A stretch of DNA of 64,000 nucleotides from Tepidiforma flava (GCF_027594505.1 NZ_CP115149.1:1733087-1797086), one strand, 5' to 3'. Positions 16,278 to 24,958 are shown, counted from the stretch's first letter. Numbers and translations: made by a program. The notes: generated from the letters alone by a model not told the origin.

Positions 16278-17381
16278 ATGCGCATCCTCGCGATCGACGT
16301 CGGCACCGGCACGCAGGACATCCTCCTCTTCGACAGCGCCGGCCCGGTTGAAAACTCGCCCAAGCTCGTCCTCCCGTCGCCGACCGCCATCGCCGCCGCC
16401 CGCATCCGCCGCGCCACCGCCGCCTGCCGGCCGCTCCTCATCACCGGCTCCATCGCCGGCGGCGGCCCCTGCGCATGGGCCCTCGAAGACCATCTCCGGG
16501 CCGGCCTCCCCGCCTTCGCCACGCCCGATGCCGCCCGTACCTTCGACGACGACCTCGACCGCGTCCGCGCCCTCGGCGTCACTCTCGTCAGCGACGACGA
16601 AGCCGTCCGCCTCGATGCCGACCGCGTCATCCTCCGCGACCTCGACCTCGACGCCATCCGCACGGCTCTCGCCGCGTTCGAAGTCCCGGCCGACTTCGAC
16701 GGCATCGCTGTCGGCTGCCTCGATCACGGCGAAGCGCCGCCCGGCACCTCGGACCGGATCTTCCGCTTCGACCACCTCGCCCGCGTCGTCCGCGGCCGCA
16801 ACGACCTCCTCGCCTTCGCCATGGCCCCCGAGGGCCTCCCGCCCTACCTCACCCGCGCCCGCGCCATCGCCGCTGCCGCGCAGGCGGATGCCCCCGCCGC
16901 CTTCATGGATACCGGCCCGGCTGCCGCCCTCGGCGCCCTCCACGATGAGCGCGTCGCCGCCAGCCCCGAGCGCCTCGTCCTCAACCTCGGCAACATGCAC
17001 CTCCTCGGCTTCCACCTCCGCGGCCGCACCATCGCATCCCTCTTCGAACACCACACCGGCGAAGTCACCGACGCGCAGGTCGAAACCTTCGCCCGCCGCC
17101 TCGCCGACGGCTCCCTCACCAACGATGAAATCTTCGGCTCGAAGGGCCACGGCGCGCTCCACCTCGACCGCTCCCTCGTCGCGCCCGGCCTCCCGCCGGT
17201 TGTCGCGGTCACCGGCCCGCAGCGCGGCCGCCTCGCCGGCTCGCCCCTCCGCCCGACGTTCGTCGCGCCCTTCGGCGACATGATGATCGCCGGCTGCTTC
17301 GGCCTCCTCCGCGCCTTCGCCGAGGTCCATCCCTGGGCCCGCGATGCCGTCGAAGCCCGCCTCGGCCCCATCGCCGCCTGA
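16278..17381 (+). CDS. DUF1786 family protein
   Basis: A 367-residue soluble protein with the family's N-terminal ILAIDVGTGTQDILLFDS, an ASKHA-like phosphate-loop pattern that resembles sugar kinases and Hsp70. Further family features are LITGSIAGGGPCAWAL, AVGCLDHGEAPPGTSDR and a conserved LVLNLGNMHLLGFHLRG block. Databases often label relatives as pyruvate formate-lyase-activating, which nothing here supports (no radical-SAM CxxxCxxC). The biochemical role is unknown; ATP binding is inferred from the fold. It is monocistronic and convergent with the diguanylate cyclase gene, two stops one base apart. Confidence 0.85.
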   Translation: MRILAIDVGTGTQDILLFDSAGPVENSPKLVLPSPTAIAAARIRRATAACRPLLITGSIAGGGPCAWALEDHLRAGLPAFATPDAARTFDDDLDRVRALGVTLVSDDEAVRLDADRVILRDLDLDAIRTALAAFEVPADFDGIAVGCLDHGEAPPGTSDRIFRFDHLARVVRGRNDLLAFAMAPEGLPPYLTRARAIAAAAQADAPAAFMDTGPAAALGALHDERVAASPERLVLNLGNMHLLGFHLRGRTIASLFEHHTGEVTDAQVETFARRLADGSLTNDEIFGSKGHGALHLDRSLVAPGLPPVVAVTGPQRGRLAGSPLRPTFVAPFGDMMIAGCFGLLRAFAEVHPWARDAVEARLGPIAA

Positions 17382-17382
17382 T

Positions 17383-18417
17383 TCAGGCGGAGCGCCGCAG
17401 CCCGTCCCACCGCACGACGTTCTTCCCGGTCCGCTTCGCGAACAGCAGCAGGTCGTCCGCCCGCCGCAGCACGTCGTCCAGCGATTCGCCCGGCTCCCGC
17501 ACCGCGCACCCGATGGAGACTGACGACGGCGTATCCCGCTCGACCGCCCGCCGCAGCCGCTCGGCCACCTGCAGCGCCTGCTCGAGGTCCGCTCCCGGCA
17601 TCGCCACCACGAACTCCTCGCCGCCGTACCGCGCGAGCAGGTCCCCCTCGCGGATGTTCGCCCGCAGCACCCGCGCCACGCGCTCCAGCACCGCGTCGCC
17701 GTGCAGGTGCCCGTGCTCGTCGTTCAGCCGCTTGAAGTCGTCGATGTCCATCATCAGCAGCGCGTACCGGAAATCGCCCGCCGCCCGCTGCTCCAGCTGC
17801 GCGAGGAAGTGCCGCCGGTTCGGCAGCCCCGTCAGCGGGTCCGTCTCGGCCTGCACCCGCGCCTGCCGCTCTGCTTCCCGCCAGCCCGCCCCGACCTTGT
17901 GCGCCAGCGACGCCATCGTTGCCGCGATCAGCAGCATGGTCGCCTGGTCGACCGTGAAGAAGCCCTCGCCGTGCCGCCAGCTGACGATGCCCTGCGCCGC
18001 GCCCATGTTCGCGAGGATGAAGGCCGCTGTGCGCGCGTACTCCCACCCGTGCATCCGCCGCGCGTACCCCACCAGCGCGTACAGGTAGACCGCCCAGAAC
18101 GGCGAGCCCGGGTCGTTCAAAATCACCCACGCCGACGACACGCAGCTCACATCGAGCAGCGGGATGAGCGCCTCGACGGCCGCGATCGGCCGGTGCGTCG
18201 CCCGCCGCCGCACCACGTAGGCCACCCGCAAGATGTGGTAGGCCGCAATCCACGCCACCGCTGCCCGGCTCGCCGCCGAGTCGTCCCCGAACCACCCCAG
18301 CAGCTCCCCCGCAACGAAGAAGCCCGCGATGACGCCCTGCAGCGCCATCACGTGCATGTCCTGCCGCGCCCGCTCTTCAGCAGGCACCTGCGGGAGCGCC
18401 GGGTCGGTCGAACCCAT
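17383..18417 (-). CDS. Membrane diguanylate cyclase (GGDEF)
   Basis: Makes the second messenger cyclic-di-GMP from two GTP. 344 residues: six predicted membrane helices over residues 20-180 (a MASE-like sensor of undefined type), a short helical linker, then the GGDEF domain starting ETDPLTGLPNRRHF. The active site reads YGGEEF and an intact product-inhibition I-site RxxD (REGD) sits five residues upstream, so it should be active and feedback-inhibited. Start ATG 18417 has GGAAGAG nearby; an in-frame ATG at 18438 is less well placed. It follows glcF on the same strand after 134 bases containing a small hairpin. Confidence 0.93.
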   Translation of the reverse strand: MGSTDPALPQVPAEERARQDMHVMALQGVIAGFFVAGELLGWFGDDSAASRAAVAWIAAYHILRVAYVVRRRATHRPIAAVEALIPLLDVSCVSSAWVILNDPGSPFWAVYLYALVGYARRMHGWEYARTAAFILANMGAAQGIVSWRHGEGFFTVDQATMLLIAATMASLAHKVGAGWREAERQARVQAETDPLTGLPNRRHFLAQLEQRAAGDFRYALLMMDIDDFKRLNDEHGHLHGDAVLERVARVLRANIREGDLLARYGGEEFVVAMPGADLEQALQVAERLRRAVERDTPSSVSIGCAVREPGESLDDVLRRADDLLLFAKRTGKNVVRWDGLRRSA

Positions 18418-18539
18418 GAGACGCTCTTCCCGTTTCACCTTCTACCGGGAAGTTCGGCGCAGGCTGTCACCGCCGTGAGTGGCGAATCCGTGACGCCCCG
18501 GGAACGAACCCTCCAGCACCGCGCATCCGCGCCGATAAT

Positions 18540-18555
18540 CTGACGCTCGCGTCAG
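18540..18555 (-). terminator. Short hairpin overlapping the glcF stop
   Basis: CTGACGC-TC-GCGTCAG forms a perfect 7-bp stem with a 2-base loop, followed on the minus strand by ATTATC. It could end or attenuate glcDEF transcripts; the missing T-run makes this weak. Confidence 0.3.
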
Positions 18556-19847
18556 CGTCGCGGCGCCCTGCTGTCGCTCCACGCCCGGTCCAGCGCCTCC
18601 GCCAGGTGCAGCACCTCGGCGCCCAGCCCCGCCTCACGGACGGCCGCCAGGTACTGGAGGTGGCAGCCCGGGTTCCCCGTCACGATGACCTCCGGCCGTG
18701 CTGCCGCGAAGGCGTCCGCCTTCCGCCGCCGCAGCTCGGCCGACATCCCCGGCTGCACCAGCCCGTAGAGCCCGGCCGCCCCGCAGCAGGTGTCCGCGCC
18801 CTCGGTCTCGATGAGGTCGCAGCCGGCTGCTGCCAGCAGCGCCCGCGGCTCCCGCCGGATTCCCTGCACGTGCGCGAGGTGGCAGGCGTCCTGGTACGCC
18901 GCCCGCACGCGCCACGCCCCGCGCGGCAGCCCTGGCCGCGCGGCGAGCCACTCCGAAAGGTCCCGCACCCGCGCCGCGAAGGCCGCTGCCCGCTCCGCCC
19001 AGCCCGGCTCGCCCGCCAGCAGCTGCGGGTACTCCTTCATCGCCGCGCCGCAGCCCGCCGAGTTCACGACGATCGCGCCTTCCGCGCCTTCGAACGCCGC
19101 GATGTTCGCCTTCGCCAGCCGCCGCGCGAACGCCAGGTCGCCCTCGTGCGCGTGGAGCGCCCCGCAGCACCCCTGCGCCGGCGGCGCTTCGACCCGGGCA
19201 CCTGCCCGCGCCAGCACCCGCACCGTCGCCCGGTGCGTCTCCCCAAACAGCTCCCGCATCACGCACCCGGCGAACAGCTGCACCGGCTCGCCCTCCGCCG
19301 GGCCGGCGGCTGCCGCCTCCAGCCGCAGCGGCGCCCCCTGGTTCGAAGGCAGCTGCCGCGCCAGCGTCCGCAGCCGACCCGGCAGCAGCCGCTCGGCGAT
19401 GCCCCGCAGCCGCCACCCCGCGAACCGCCGAACCGGCGCCAGCGCCGCGCCCAGCACCCGCGGCCGGGCGGCCACCTGCCGCAGCGCGAGCCGCCGCAGC
19501 CGGAGCGCCAACCGCCCCGCTGCCGGCCGCGCCTGCACCTGCGCCCGCGCATGCTCCTGGATCCGCCCGTACGGCACCCCGCTCGGGCAGACCGCCTCGC
19601 ACGCCCGGCACTGCAGGCAGAGCGACCAGTGCGCCTGGATCGCCGGCGTCAGGTCCGCCCGTCCATCCGCGATCAGCCGCGCCATCTGGATGCGCCCCCG
19701 CGGCGATTCCGTCTCCAGCCCCGTCACGAGGTACGTCGGGCACGCCGTCAGGCAGAGCCCGCAGTGCACGCACCGCGCGAGGTCGGCCGGCGCTGGCGCC
19801 TCCGCAGGGTCCGGCCAGCGCGCCCCTGCAGTCGTCTCAGATGCCAC
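18552..19847 (-). CDS. glcF: Glycolate oxidase iron-sulfur subunit
   Basis: Electron-transfer subunit of the membrane-associated glycolate dehydrogenase GlcDEF, which oxidises glycolate to glyoxylate. 431 residues. Two ferredoxin-type clusters are visible in the N-terminal 110 residues (CVHCGLCLTACPTY and CLQCRACEAVCPSG), followed by two CCG domains with CCGALHAHEGD and DTCCGAAGLYGLV for a further non-cubane cluster. The gene overlaps glcE by 11 bases and is the last of glcD-glcE-glcF. Confidence 0.94.
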   Translation of the reverse strand: MASETTAGARWPDPAEAPAPADLARCVHCGLCLTACPTYLVTGLETESPRGRIQMARLIADGRADLTPAIQAHWSLCLQCRACEAVCPSGVPYGRIQEHARAQVQARPAAGRLALRLRRLALRQVAARPRVLGAALAPVRRFAGWRLRGIAERLLPGRLRTLARQLPSNQGAPLRLEAAAAGPAEGEPVQLFAGCVMRELFGETHRATVRVLARAGARVEAPPAQGCCGALHAHEGDLAFARRLAKANIAAFEGAEGAIVVNSAGCGAAMKEYPQLLAGEPGWAERAAAFAARVRDLSEWLAARPGLPRGAWRVRAAYQDACHLAHVQGIRREPRALLAAAGCDLIETEGADTCCGAAGLYGLVQPGMSAELRRRKADAFAAARPEVIVTGNPGCHLQYLAAVREAGLGAEVLHLAEALDRAWSDSRAPRR

Positions 19848-21012
19848 CGATGAACCTCCCCCGGCTGAACCGGCCCTCCGGGTCGAACGCCGCCTTCGCC
19901 GCCCGCAGCAGGTCGAAGCTCTCCGGCGGCTCGCCCCACGGGTCGACGTCGGCCCGGTACCGGTCCGGCATCCGCTCCGCGACCGCGAATCCGCCGGCCG
20001 GGCGCACCAGCCGGCGCACCTCCTCCACGATGCCCCGCAGCTCGCGCGAGGCGACCCCCTCCTGCCGCCGCGCCGCCGCCCGGGCCATCCCCGCCAGCGG
20101 CCGCACGACCAGCAGCCCCGGCCGCGCCCGCTCCAGCACCTCCGCCGTGCGGGCGAGCAGCGACCACGGCGCCGTCACCCGCACCGAGAGCACGTCGTCG
20201 TCCCGGAATCCGCCGTCGCGCAGCTGCTCGAACCGGCCCGGCGGCCACGGCCGGGCCTCCCTGCCGCCGAGCACCTGCTCCGCCGCCGGCAGCGCCGCCG
20301 GGCTGAGCCGCGCCGCCAGCCAGGTCCCATGCCCGTCCTCGACGATGTCCAGCACCTCAGGCCGGGCCCCCGCAGCCGTCAGCCGCGCCGCGAGGTCGAG
20401 CCCCGTCCCGATGTCGCCGACCTGCCATTCCACATCGACCGCCTCGCGGACCGGCCAAGTCCGGAGCGTCGCCGCCACGATGATGCCGAGGCTCCCGAAC
20501 GACCCGCACAGCAGCCGCGAGAGGTCGAACCCCGCGACGTTCTTCACCACGCGGCCGCCCGCCCGCACGACGTCGCCGTCCGCCCGGATGAAGGTGAGCC
20601 CCAGCACCTGGTCCCGCGGCGCGCCGTACCGGCCCCGCTGCGGCCCGGCCATCGCCGCCGCCAGCGTCCCGCCGACGGTCGCCCGCGACGGGAGCGGCGG
20701 GTCCAGCTTCAGCTCCTGGCCCCGCGCTCGCAGCACGGCGTTCGCCGCGTCGACCGTCATGCCGGCCGGCACCGTCGCCGTCAGGTCGTCCGGCTGGTGC
20801 TCCACGGCCCCGCCCAGCGCGTCGCGCACGTCCACCAGCCGGAACGGCCCCGCCGGCGCATACCCGAGGCCGAGCACCGTCCCCCCGCCGACGGGCACCA
20901 GCGTCTCCCGGCTCCCCCGGACGAGCGCCGCCAGCTCCGCGAGGCTTCCCGGCCGCTCCACGCTGACCGGCGCTGCCCCGGCCACCACCACGCCCGCCTC
21001 AGACATACGCAT
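19837..21012 (-). CDS. glcE: Glycolate oxidase FAD-binding subunit
   Basis: Second flavoprotein-like subunit of glycolate dehydrogenase. 391 residues with a PCMH-type FAD domain: VPVGGGTVLGLGYAP, LDPPLPSRATVGGTLAAAMA and KNVAGFDLSRLLCGSFGSLG. It is shorter than GlcD and lacks most of the substrate domain, as in E. coli GlcE. Its start overlaps the end of glcD by 14 bases. ATG 21012 or 21006 could be the start; both keep the domain whole. Confidence 0.93.
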   Translation of the reverse strand: MRMSEAGVVVAGAAPVSVERPGSLAELAALVRGSRETLVPVGGGTVLGLGYAPAGPFRLVDVRDALGGAVEHQPDDLTATVPAGMTVDAANAVLRARGQELKLDPPLPSRATVGGTLAAAMAGPQRGRYGAPRDQVLGLTFIRADGDVVRAGGRVVKNVAGFDLSRLLCGSFGSLGIIVAATLRTWPVREAVDVEWQVGDIGTGLDLAARLTAAGARPEVLDIVEDGHGTWLAARLSPAALPAAEQVLGGREARPWPPGRFEQLRDGGFRDDDVLSVRVTAPWSLLARTAEVLERARPGLLVVRPLAGMARAAARRQEGVASRELRGIVEEVRRLVRPAGGFAVAERMPDRYRADVDPWGEPPESFDLLRAAKAAFDPEGRFSRGRFIGGI

Positions 21013-22450
21013 CCGGCCCAGCCGCGCGCACCGCTGCCGCGCGCGAACCCATCTCCCCGCATCCGGTGCCGCCCGGGAACACCTTGCACGGGTTGAACAG
21101 CCCGCCGTCGGCGCCGAACACCTCCCGCAGCCGCGCCATCGTCGCGAGGTCTTCCTTGCCGAACAGCCACGGCATGAACTCCCGTTTCTCCGCTCCGATG
21201 CCGTGCTCGCCGCTCAGCGTCCCGCCTTCCTCCACGCACACCCGCATGACCTCCGCCGCCGTCGCCAGCACCCGTTCCCCCGCGCCCGGCTCCCGCTCGT
21301 CGAACAGGATGAGCGGGTGCAGGTTCCCATCCCCCGCGTGGAACACGTTCGCAATCCGCAGCCCCGACCGCGCGGAAACCGCCGCCACCCGCTCCATCAC
21401 CGCTGCCAGCCGCGACCGCGGCACCACGCCGTCGACGATGTAGTAGTTCGGCGCCAGCCGCCCCAGCGCCGGGATGGCCCCCTTCCGCCCCTTCCAGAGC
21501 AGCGCCCGCTCCTCCTCGCTCGCCGCCACCCGCACCTCCGTTGCGCCCCGCTCGAGGCACTCGGCCCGCACGCGCGCCGACTCGGCCTGGACTTCGCCCT
21601 CCAGGCCATCGAGCTCGACCAGCAGCACCGCGCCCGCTCCCTCCGGGTAGCCCACCCGGAAGCCCGCCTCCACGGCTTCGATGCACAGGCGGTCCATCAT
21701 CTCCATCGCCGACGGGATGATGCCCCGCGCGATGATGCTCGACACCGCCTCGCACGCCTGCGCCACCTCCGGGAACGCCGCGAGCAGCGTGACCACTGCC
21801 GGCGGCACCGGCAGCAGCCGCACCGCCACCTTCGTCGCGATCCCCAGCGTCCCCTCGCTCCCGATGAACGCCCCGCGCAGGTCGAACCCGAACGGGTCCG
21901 GCGACCGGCCGCCCAGCCAGCGGATATCGCCCCCCGCCGTCACGACCTCGATGCCGAGCACGAAGTTTTGCGTCACCCCCAGCGCGAGGCAGTGCGGCCC
22001 GCCGGCGTTCTCCGCCACGTTCCCGCCGATGGTGCAGGCGGCCTGCGAACTTGGGTCCGGCGGGTAGAACAGCCCGTACCGCGCCGCCTGCCGCGAAAGC
22101 TCCAGGTTCGCCACCCCCGGCTCCACGACGGCCACCCGGTCGGCCGGGTCGATCTCGATGATGCGCCGCATACGCGCCGTCGAGATGACGACGCCCCGCC
22201 GCAGCGGCACCGCGCCGCCGCTCAGCCCCGTCCCTGCGCCGCGCGGCGTGATCGGCACCCCGAGGTCGAGACACGCCCGCACCGCAGCCCGCACCTCCTC
22301 CGCCGTCGAGGGCAGCACCACCGCGTGCGGCACTGCCCGCTCCACCGTCCCGTCGAACTCGTACGCCGCGAGGTCCTCCGGCCGCCACACCACGGCCCCG
22401 TCGCCGACGGCCCGCCGCAGGGCCGCCAGCAGCTCACGCCTCGTCGTCAT
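20999..22450 (-). CDS. glcD: Glycolate oxidase subunit GlcD (FAD-linked oxidase)
   Basis: Catalytic flavoprotein, 483 residues, VAO/PCMH fold. The FAD-binding block is ITPRGAGTGLSGGAVPLRRG, then DPSSQAACTIGGNVAENAGG, and the C-terminal FAD-oxidase domain carries NVFHAGDGNLHPLILFD and GTLSGEHGIGAEKREFM. The start ATG 22450 lies inside the 3' end of the Fur-family gene (17-base overlap), so regulator and enzyme are probably cotranscribed. Alternative substrate: D-lactate, since GlcD and D-lactate dehydrogenases are alike; the presence of glcE and glcF favours glycolate. Confidence 0.93.
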   Translation of the reverse strand: MTTRRELLAALRRAVGDGAVVWRPEDLAAYEFDGTVERAVPHAVVLPSTAEEVRAAVRACLDLGVPITPRGAGTGLSGGAVPLRRGVVISTARMRRIIEIDPADRVAVVEPGVANLELSRQAARYGLFYPPDPSSQAACTIGGNVAENAGGPHCLALGVTQNFVLGIEVVTAGGDIRWLGGRSPDPFGFDLRGAFIGSEGTLGIATKVAVRLLPVPPAVVTLLAAFPEVAQACEAVSSIIARGIIPSAMEMMDRLCIEAVEAGFRVGYPEGAGAVLLVELDGLEGEVQAESARVRAECLERGATEVRVAASEEERALLWKGRKGAIPALGRLAPNYYIVDGVVPRSRLAAVMERVAAVSARSGLRIANVFHAGDGNLHPLILFDEREPGAGERVLATAAEVMRVCVEEGGTLSGEHGIGAEKREFMPWLFGKEDLATMARLREVFGADGGLFNPCKVFPGGTGCGEMGSRAAAVRAAGPDAYV

Positions 22451-22886
22451 CGCCGGCCTCAGCTGATGCGCGGCATGCGCGGCACAGCCCGAACACCGCG
22501 AAATGGTGCATGTCGGCCTCGAACCCCAGCTCCCGCAGCAGCCGCTCCTCCAGCGGCCGGAAGTACTCCGGCCCGATCTCGTCCACGTTGCCGCAGGCCG
22601 AGCAGATCAGGTGGTGGTGCGGCGCCTCCGGCGCCCATTCGAACAGCACATCGCCCGACCCCATGTCGGTCGACGTCACCAGCCGCATCCGCTTCAGCAC
22701 GTCCAGCGTCCGGTACACGGTGCTCAAGTCCACGTAGGGGTGCACCTTGTGCACCTCCTCCGCGATCTCGGCCGCGCTCATGTGCCGGCCGCCGTGCCGG
22801 AGCGCCTGCACGATGAGCAGCCGCTGCGGCGTCAGCCGATACCCCGCCCGCCGGAGCGTCTCCGCGATGTCGTTCTCACAGCTCAC
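22434..22886 (-). CDS. Fur-family transcriptional regulator
   Basis: Metal- or peroxide-responsive repressor of the Fur/PerR/Zur family, 150 residues. It has the winged helix with RLTPQRLLIVQALRHGGRHM and VDLSTVYRTLDVLKRM (recognition helix), the metal site APEAPHHHLICSACGNVDE and a second structural-zinc pair CRAC. The start is GTG 22886, set 6 bases after TAGACT. It is the first gene of the fur-like-glcDEF run and could regulate it; Fur, PerR or Zur type cannot be fixed from the residues seen. Confidence 0.92.
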   Translation of the reverse strand: MSCENDIAETLRRAGYRLTPQRLLIVQALRHGGRHMSAAEIAEEVHKVHPYVDLSTVYRTLDVLKRMRLVTSTDMGSGDVLFEWAPEAPHHHLICSACGNVDEIGPEYFRPLEERLLRELGFEADMHHFAVFGLCRACRASAEAGDDDEA

Positions 22887-22892
22887 GTCCGC

Positions 22893-22898
22893 AGTCTA
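22893..22898 (-). promoter_or_regulatory. -10 element TAGACT, leaderless start at 22886
   Basis: TAGACT, GCGGAC spacer, then GTG of the Fur-family gene. Confidence 0.45.
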
Positions 22899-22959
22899 CG
22901 GCCGACCCCGCCCCCGCGCATGCCTGCCGAAACCGGGCTCAGCTGTCGAACTTTCCCCC

Positions 22960-23574
22960 ATGCCGTCGCTCGAAGACCTCGACGCTGCCTGGGTGGCAGC
23001 GGCCCGGCAGCGGGCCGCTGCCGGCGCCTGGGAGCGCGCCCCGGGCGAGGTCTTCGCCGCCCTCGCTGAAGCGCCGCGCGCAGCGCGCCCCGCGGGCGCC
23101 CCGGCCTGCCCGTCCTGCCCCGGCCGCCCGCCGCTCACCCCCTACCGCCGTGCCGGGAGCCCGGCGGCCCCGCCCATCCAGTGCTGCGATGCGTGTCACG
23201 GCGCCTGGGTGCCCGATGCCGCTCTCGCCGCCGGCCTCGACCTCGCCGAGCTTCCCGCCGGCGCGCCCGGCCGCGAAGCTGGCCCCCTGCCCGCCGCCGA
23301 CATCCCCGCAAGCCGCCCCTGCCCCTCCTGCACCCGCCCCATGGAGCCGCTCCCGGCAGGCCCGGCCGCGCTCGACCGCTGTCCCGGCTGCCGCGCGACC
23401 TGGTTCGATACCGGCGAACTCGCCCGCGTGTTCGGCATCCAGTCCGCGCCGCCCGGCCCGCCCGGCGGTGATGTCGACGCCGCAAACGCGCCCGCCGCCG
23501 CATGGCAGATCGCGCTCGACCTCGCGATGACCCTGCTCCTGCCGGCCGGGCTCCGCTCGCTCCGCGGCCGCTAG
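22960..23574 (+). CDS. Zinc-ribbon (TFIIB-like) protein
   Basis: A 204-residue protein with two zinc-ribbon units: CPSC near residue 47 pairing with CDACHGAWV near 77, and CPSC near 124 pairing with CPGCRATWFDTGEL near 141. The CxxCxGxWxDxxEL layout is that of the small TFIIB-like zinc-ribbon family of bacteria, here duplicated. A C-terminal hydrophobic stretch (IALDLAMTLLLPAGL) may be a membrane anchor. Function is not known. The start ATG 22960 has no clear ribosome site. Its TAG stop shares CTAG with the stop of the convergent gene. Confidence 0.7.
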   Translation: MPSLEDLDAAWVAAARQRAAAGAWERAPGEVFAALAEAPRAARPAGAPACPSCPGRPPLTPYRRAGSPAAPPIQCCDACHGAWVPDAALAAGLDLAELPAGAPGREAGPLPAADIPASRPCPSCTRPMEPLPAGPAALDRCPGCRATWFDTGELARVFGIQSAPPGPPGGDVDAANAPAAAWQIALDLAMTLLLPAGLRSLRGR

Positions 23575-24011
23575 GCTGCGCCCTCCCCGGCAGCCTCCTC
23601 AGCGGTGCGCTCGACCAGCACGCGGACGCCGCTCGCTTCTCCCAGCTCCCGCGCCCCTGCCGTTATCGCATACCCGAACACCGCCCCCTCGGCTCCTGGC
23701 CACACGCGCCCGAGCAGCGCGGCCCGCCGCGCGGCCCGCTCCACGTCTCCCCGGTCGACGACCTTCGACGCCTCGACGACGACGACCCGCTCGCTCGCCT
23801 CCCCGCGGCGCGGCGTCGCCCGCACCACCACGTCTGCCCGCAGCACGTCCTGGTACTCCTCTTCGCTCAGCACTCCCGCCTCGATCGCCGCGTCGACCTC
23901 CGGCGAGTCGTAGACGAGCACTTTGCGCGCCTTGCGGTACCGCGTTCCCAGGTATTTTCCGGGGTCGTCCCAAAGACGGCCTTTCATGAGCCACTCAGCG
24001 GAATCCCACAC
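23571..24011 (-). CDS. PD-(D/E)XK-like nuclease-fold protein
   Basis: About 146 residues. The core reads ADVVVRATPRRGE, then VVVVEASKVVDRGDVERAARRAALL, like a widespread family in thermophiles and cyanobacteria whose fold is thought to be restriction-endonuclease-like (beta strand ending in E-x-S/K followed by a helix carrying DVERAxxRA). WDSAEWLMKGRLWDD at the N terminus is also part of that family, which favours GTG 24011 over ATG 23987. It is preceded 15 bases upstream by a tiny acidic helical protein, the usual partner arrangement. Activity on DNA has not been shown for this family as far as I know. Confidence 0.65.
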   Translation of the reverse strand: MWDSAEWLMKGRLWDDPGKYLGTRYRKARKVLVYDSPEVDAAIEAGVLSEEEYQDVLRADVVVRATPRRGEASERVVVVEASKVVDRGDVERAARRAALLGRVWPGAEGAVFGYAITAGARELGEASGVRVLVERTAEEAAGEGAA

Positions 24012-24025
24012 CGACGGTCCCGCCC

Positions 24026-24157
24026 TCAGCTCCAAATCGCCCGGTCCACCCGCTCCCATTCCGCCGCCACGATGATCTCGCGGGCACGCTCCCGCAGCTC
24101 CGGGTCCTTCCGGAGCAGCTCGAGGAACTCCTCGACCGTGGCCCGCGTCACGTCCAT
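24026..24157 (-). CDS. Small helical partner protein (43 aa)
   Basis: Reads MDVTRATVEEFLELLRKDPE and continues with a charged helix to AIWS. Amphipathic two-helix proteins of this size commonly precede the nuclease-fold family encoded next door. ATG 24157 is preferred because TATGAT lies 7 bases before it; ATG 24169 would add four residues (MMAA) but sits on that hexamer. The gene starts 21 bases past the methyltransferase stop. The role is unknown. Confidence 0.5.
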   Translation of the reverse strand: MDVTRATVEEFLELLRKDPELRERAREIIVAAEWERVDRAIWS

Positions 24158-24164
24158 CGCTGCC

Positions 24165-24170
24165 ATCATA
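24165..24170 (-). promoter_or_regulatory. -10 element TATGAT, leaderless start at 24157
   Basis: TATGAT, GGCAGCG spacer, ATG. It sits in the 21-base gap after the methyltransferase gene. Confidence 0.4.
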
Positions 24171-24178
24171 GCAGCCCG

Positions 24179-24958
24179 CTATGTCCCGGCTCGCGTCCCG
24201 GCCGCGAGGATGCGCTTGAACGTGTACAGGTAGGGCGCCCCATCCCCGAGTTCGGCCAGCAGCCGCTCCCGGTACCGTTCGAGGTACGCCCCGTACAGCT
24301 CGGGACCGAGCCGCCGCTCGTAGTCGGTCAGCAGCGTCCCGCGCACCCACTCCACGGTGTCCCCCGTGGAGGCAAGGCGGTGCGCGTACACCTGCAGCCG
24401 CACGTGCACCCGCTCGAACCCCAGCCCATCCAGCAGCTCCGCGTACCGCTCCGGGGGCAGCACCGGCCACTCCCGCACGTAGCCGCTCATCGCCGTGGCG
24501 AACGGCTCCTCGCGCGCAACCTCGTGCGCGACCGTGTGCGACGGGTGGTCCGCATTCGCCGGCACCTGGAACGCCAGCTGCCCGCCCGGCGCGATCCACC
24601 GCGCGATGCGGGCCAGCAGCCGCTCGTGGTCGGGCAGCCACTGCAGCGCCGCGTTCGATAACACGAGGTCGAACGGCCCCGCCGGCGCGAACGCCGCGAT
24701 ATCCGCCAGCTCGAACCGGAGCCCGCCCCCCGCGAACCCCGCCGCCCGCGCCAGCATCGCCGGCGAGCTGTCGATGCCCAGCGTTTCCGCCGCCCGCGAC
24801 CGCTCGTGCAGCGCCCGCGTCAGCTCGCCCGTCCCGCAGCCGAGGTCGATGACGCGGCCGCCGGGCACCGGCCGCGTCAGCTCCAGCAGGTCGAAGAACG
24901 GCTGGCTCCGCTCGTTCCGGAATCGTTCGTACCGGTCCGGGTTCCAGTCAGCGCTCAC
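24179..24958 (-). CDS. tam: Trans-aconitate 2-methyltransferase
   Basis: SAM-dependent class I methyltransferase that esterifies trans-aconitate, a by-product that inhibits aconitase. 259 residues. Motif I is GRVIDLGCGTGELTRALHE, motif II includes GIDSSPAML, and the post-motif LSNAALQWLPDHERLLARI is typical of Tam. The N-terminal DWNPDRYERFRNERSQP and C-terminal YERRLGPELYGAYLERYRER also fit. Other small methyltransferases share the fold; length and N-terminus favour Tam. Confidence 0.85.
   Translation of the reverse strand: MSADWNPDRYERFRNERSQPFFDLLELTRPVPGGRVIDLGCGTGELTRALHERSRAAETLGIDSSPAMLARAAGFAGGGLRFELADIAAFAPAGPFDLVLSNAALQWLPDHERLLARIARWIAPGGQLAFQVPANADHPSHTVAHEVAREEPFATAMSGYVREWPVLPPERYAELLDGLGFERVHVRLQVYAHRLASTGDTVEWVRGTLLTDYERRLGPELYGAYLERYRERLLAELGDGAPYLYTFKRILAAGTRAGT

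Noticed and set aside
16278..17381. Pyruvate formate-lyase activating enzyme
   Set aside because: No CxxxCxxC radical-SAM motif; sequence fits DUF1786, where that label is a database artefact.
23988..24641. N-terminal extension of the nuclease-fold protein
   Set aside because: Overlaps the small helical gene and tam; the extension is low-complexity Gly/Arg and lacks family sequence.
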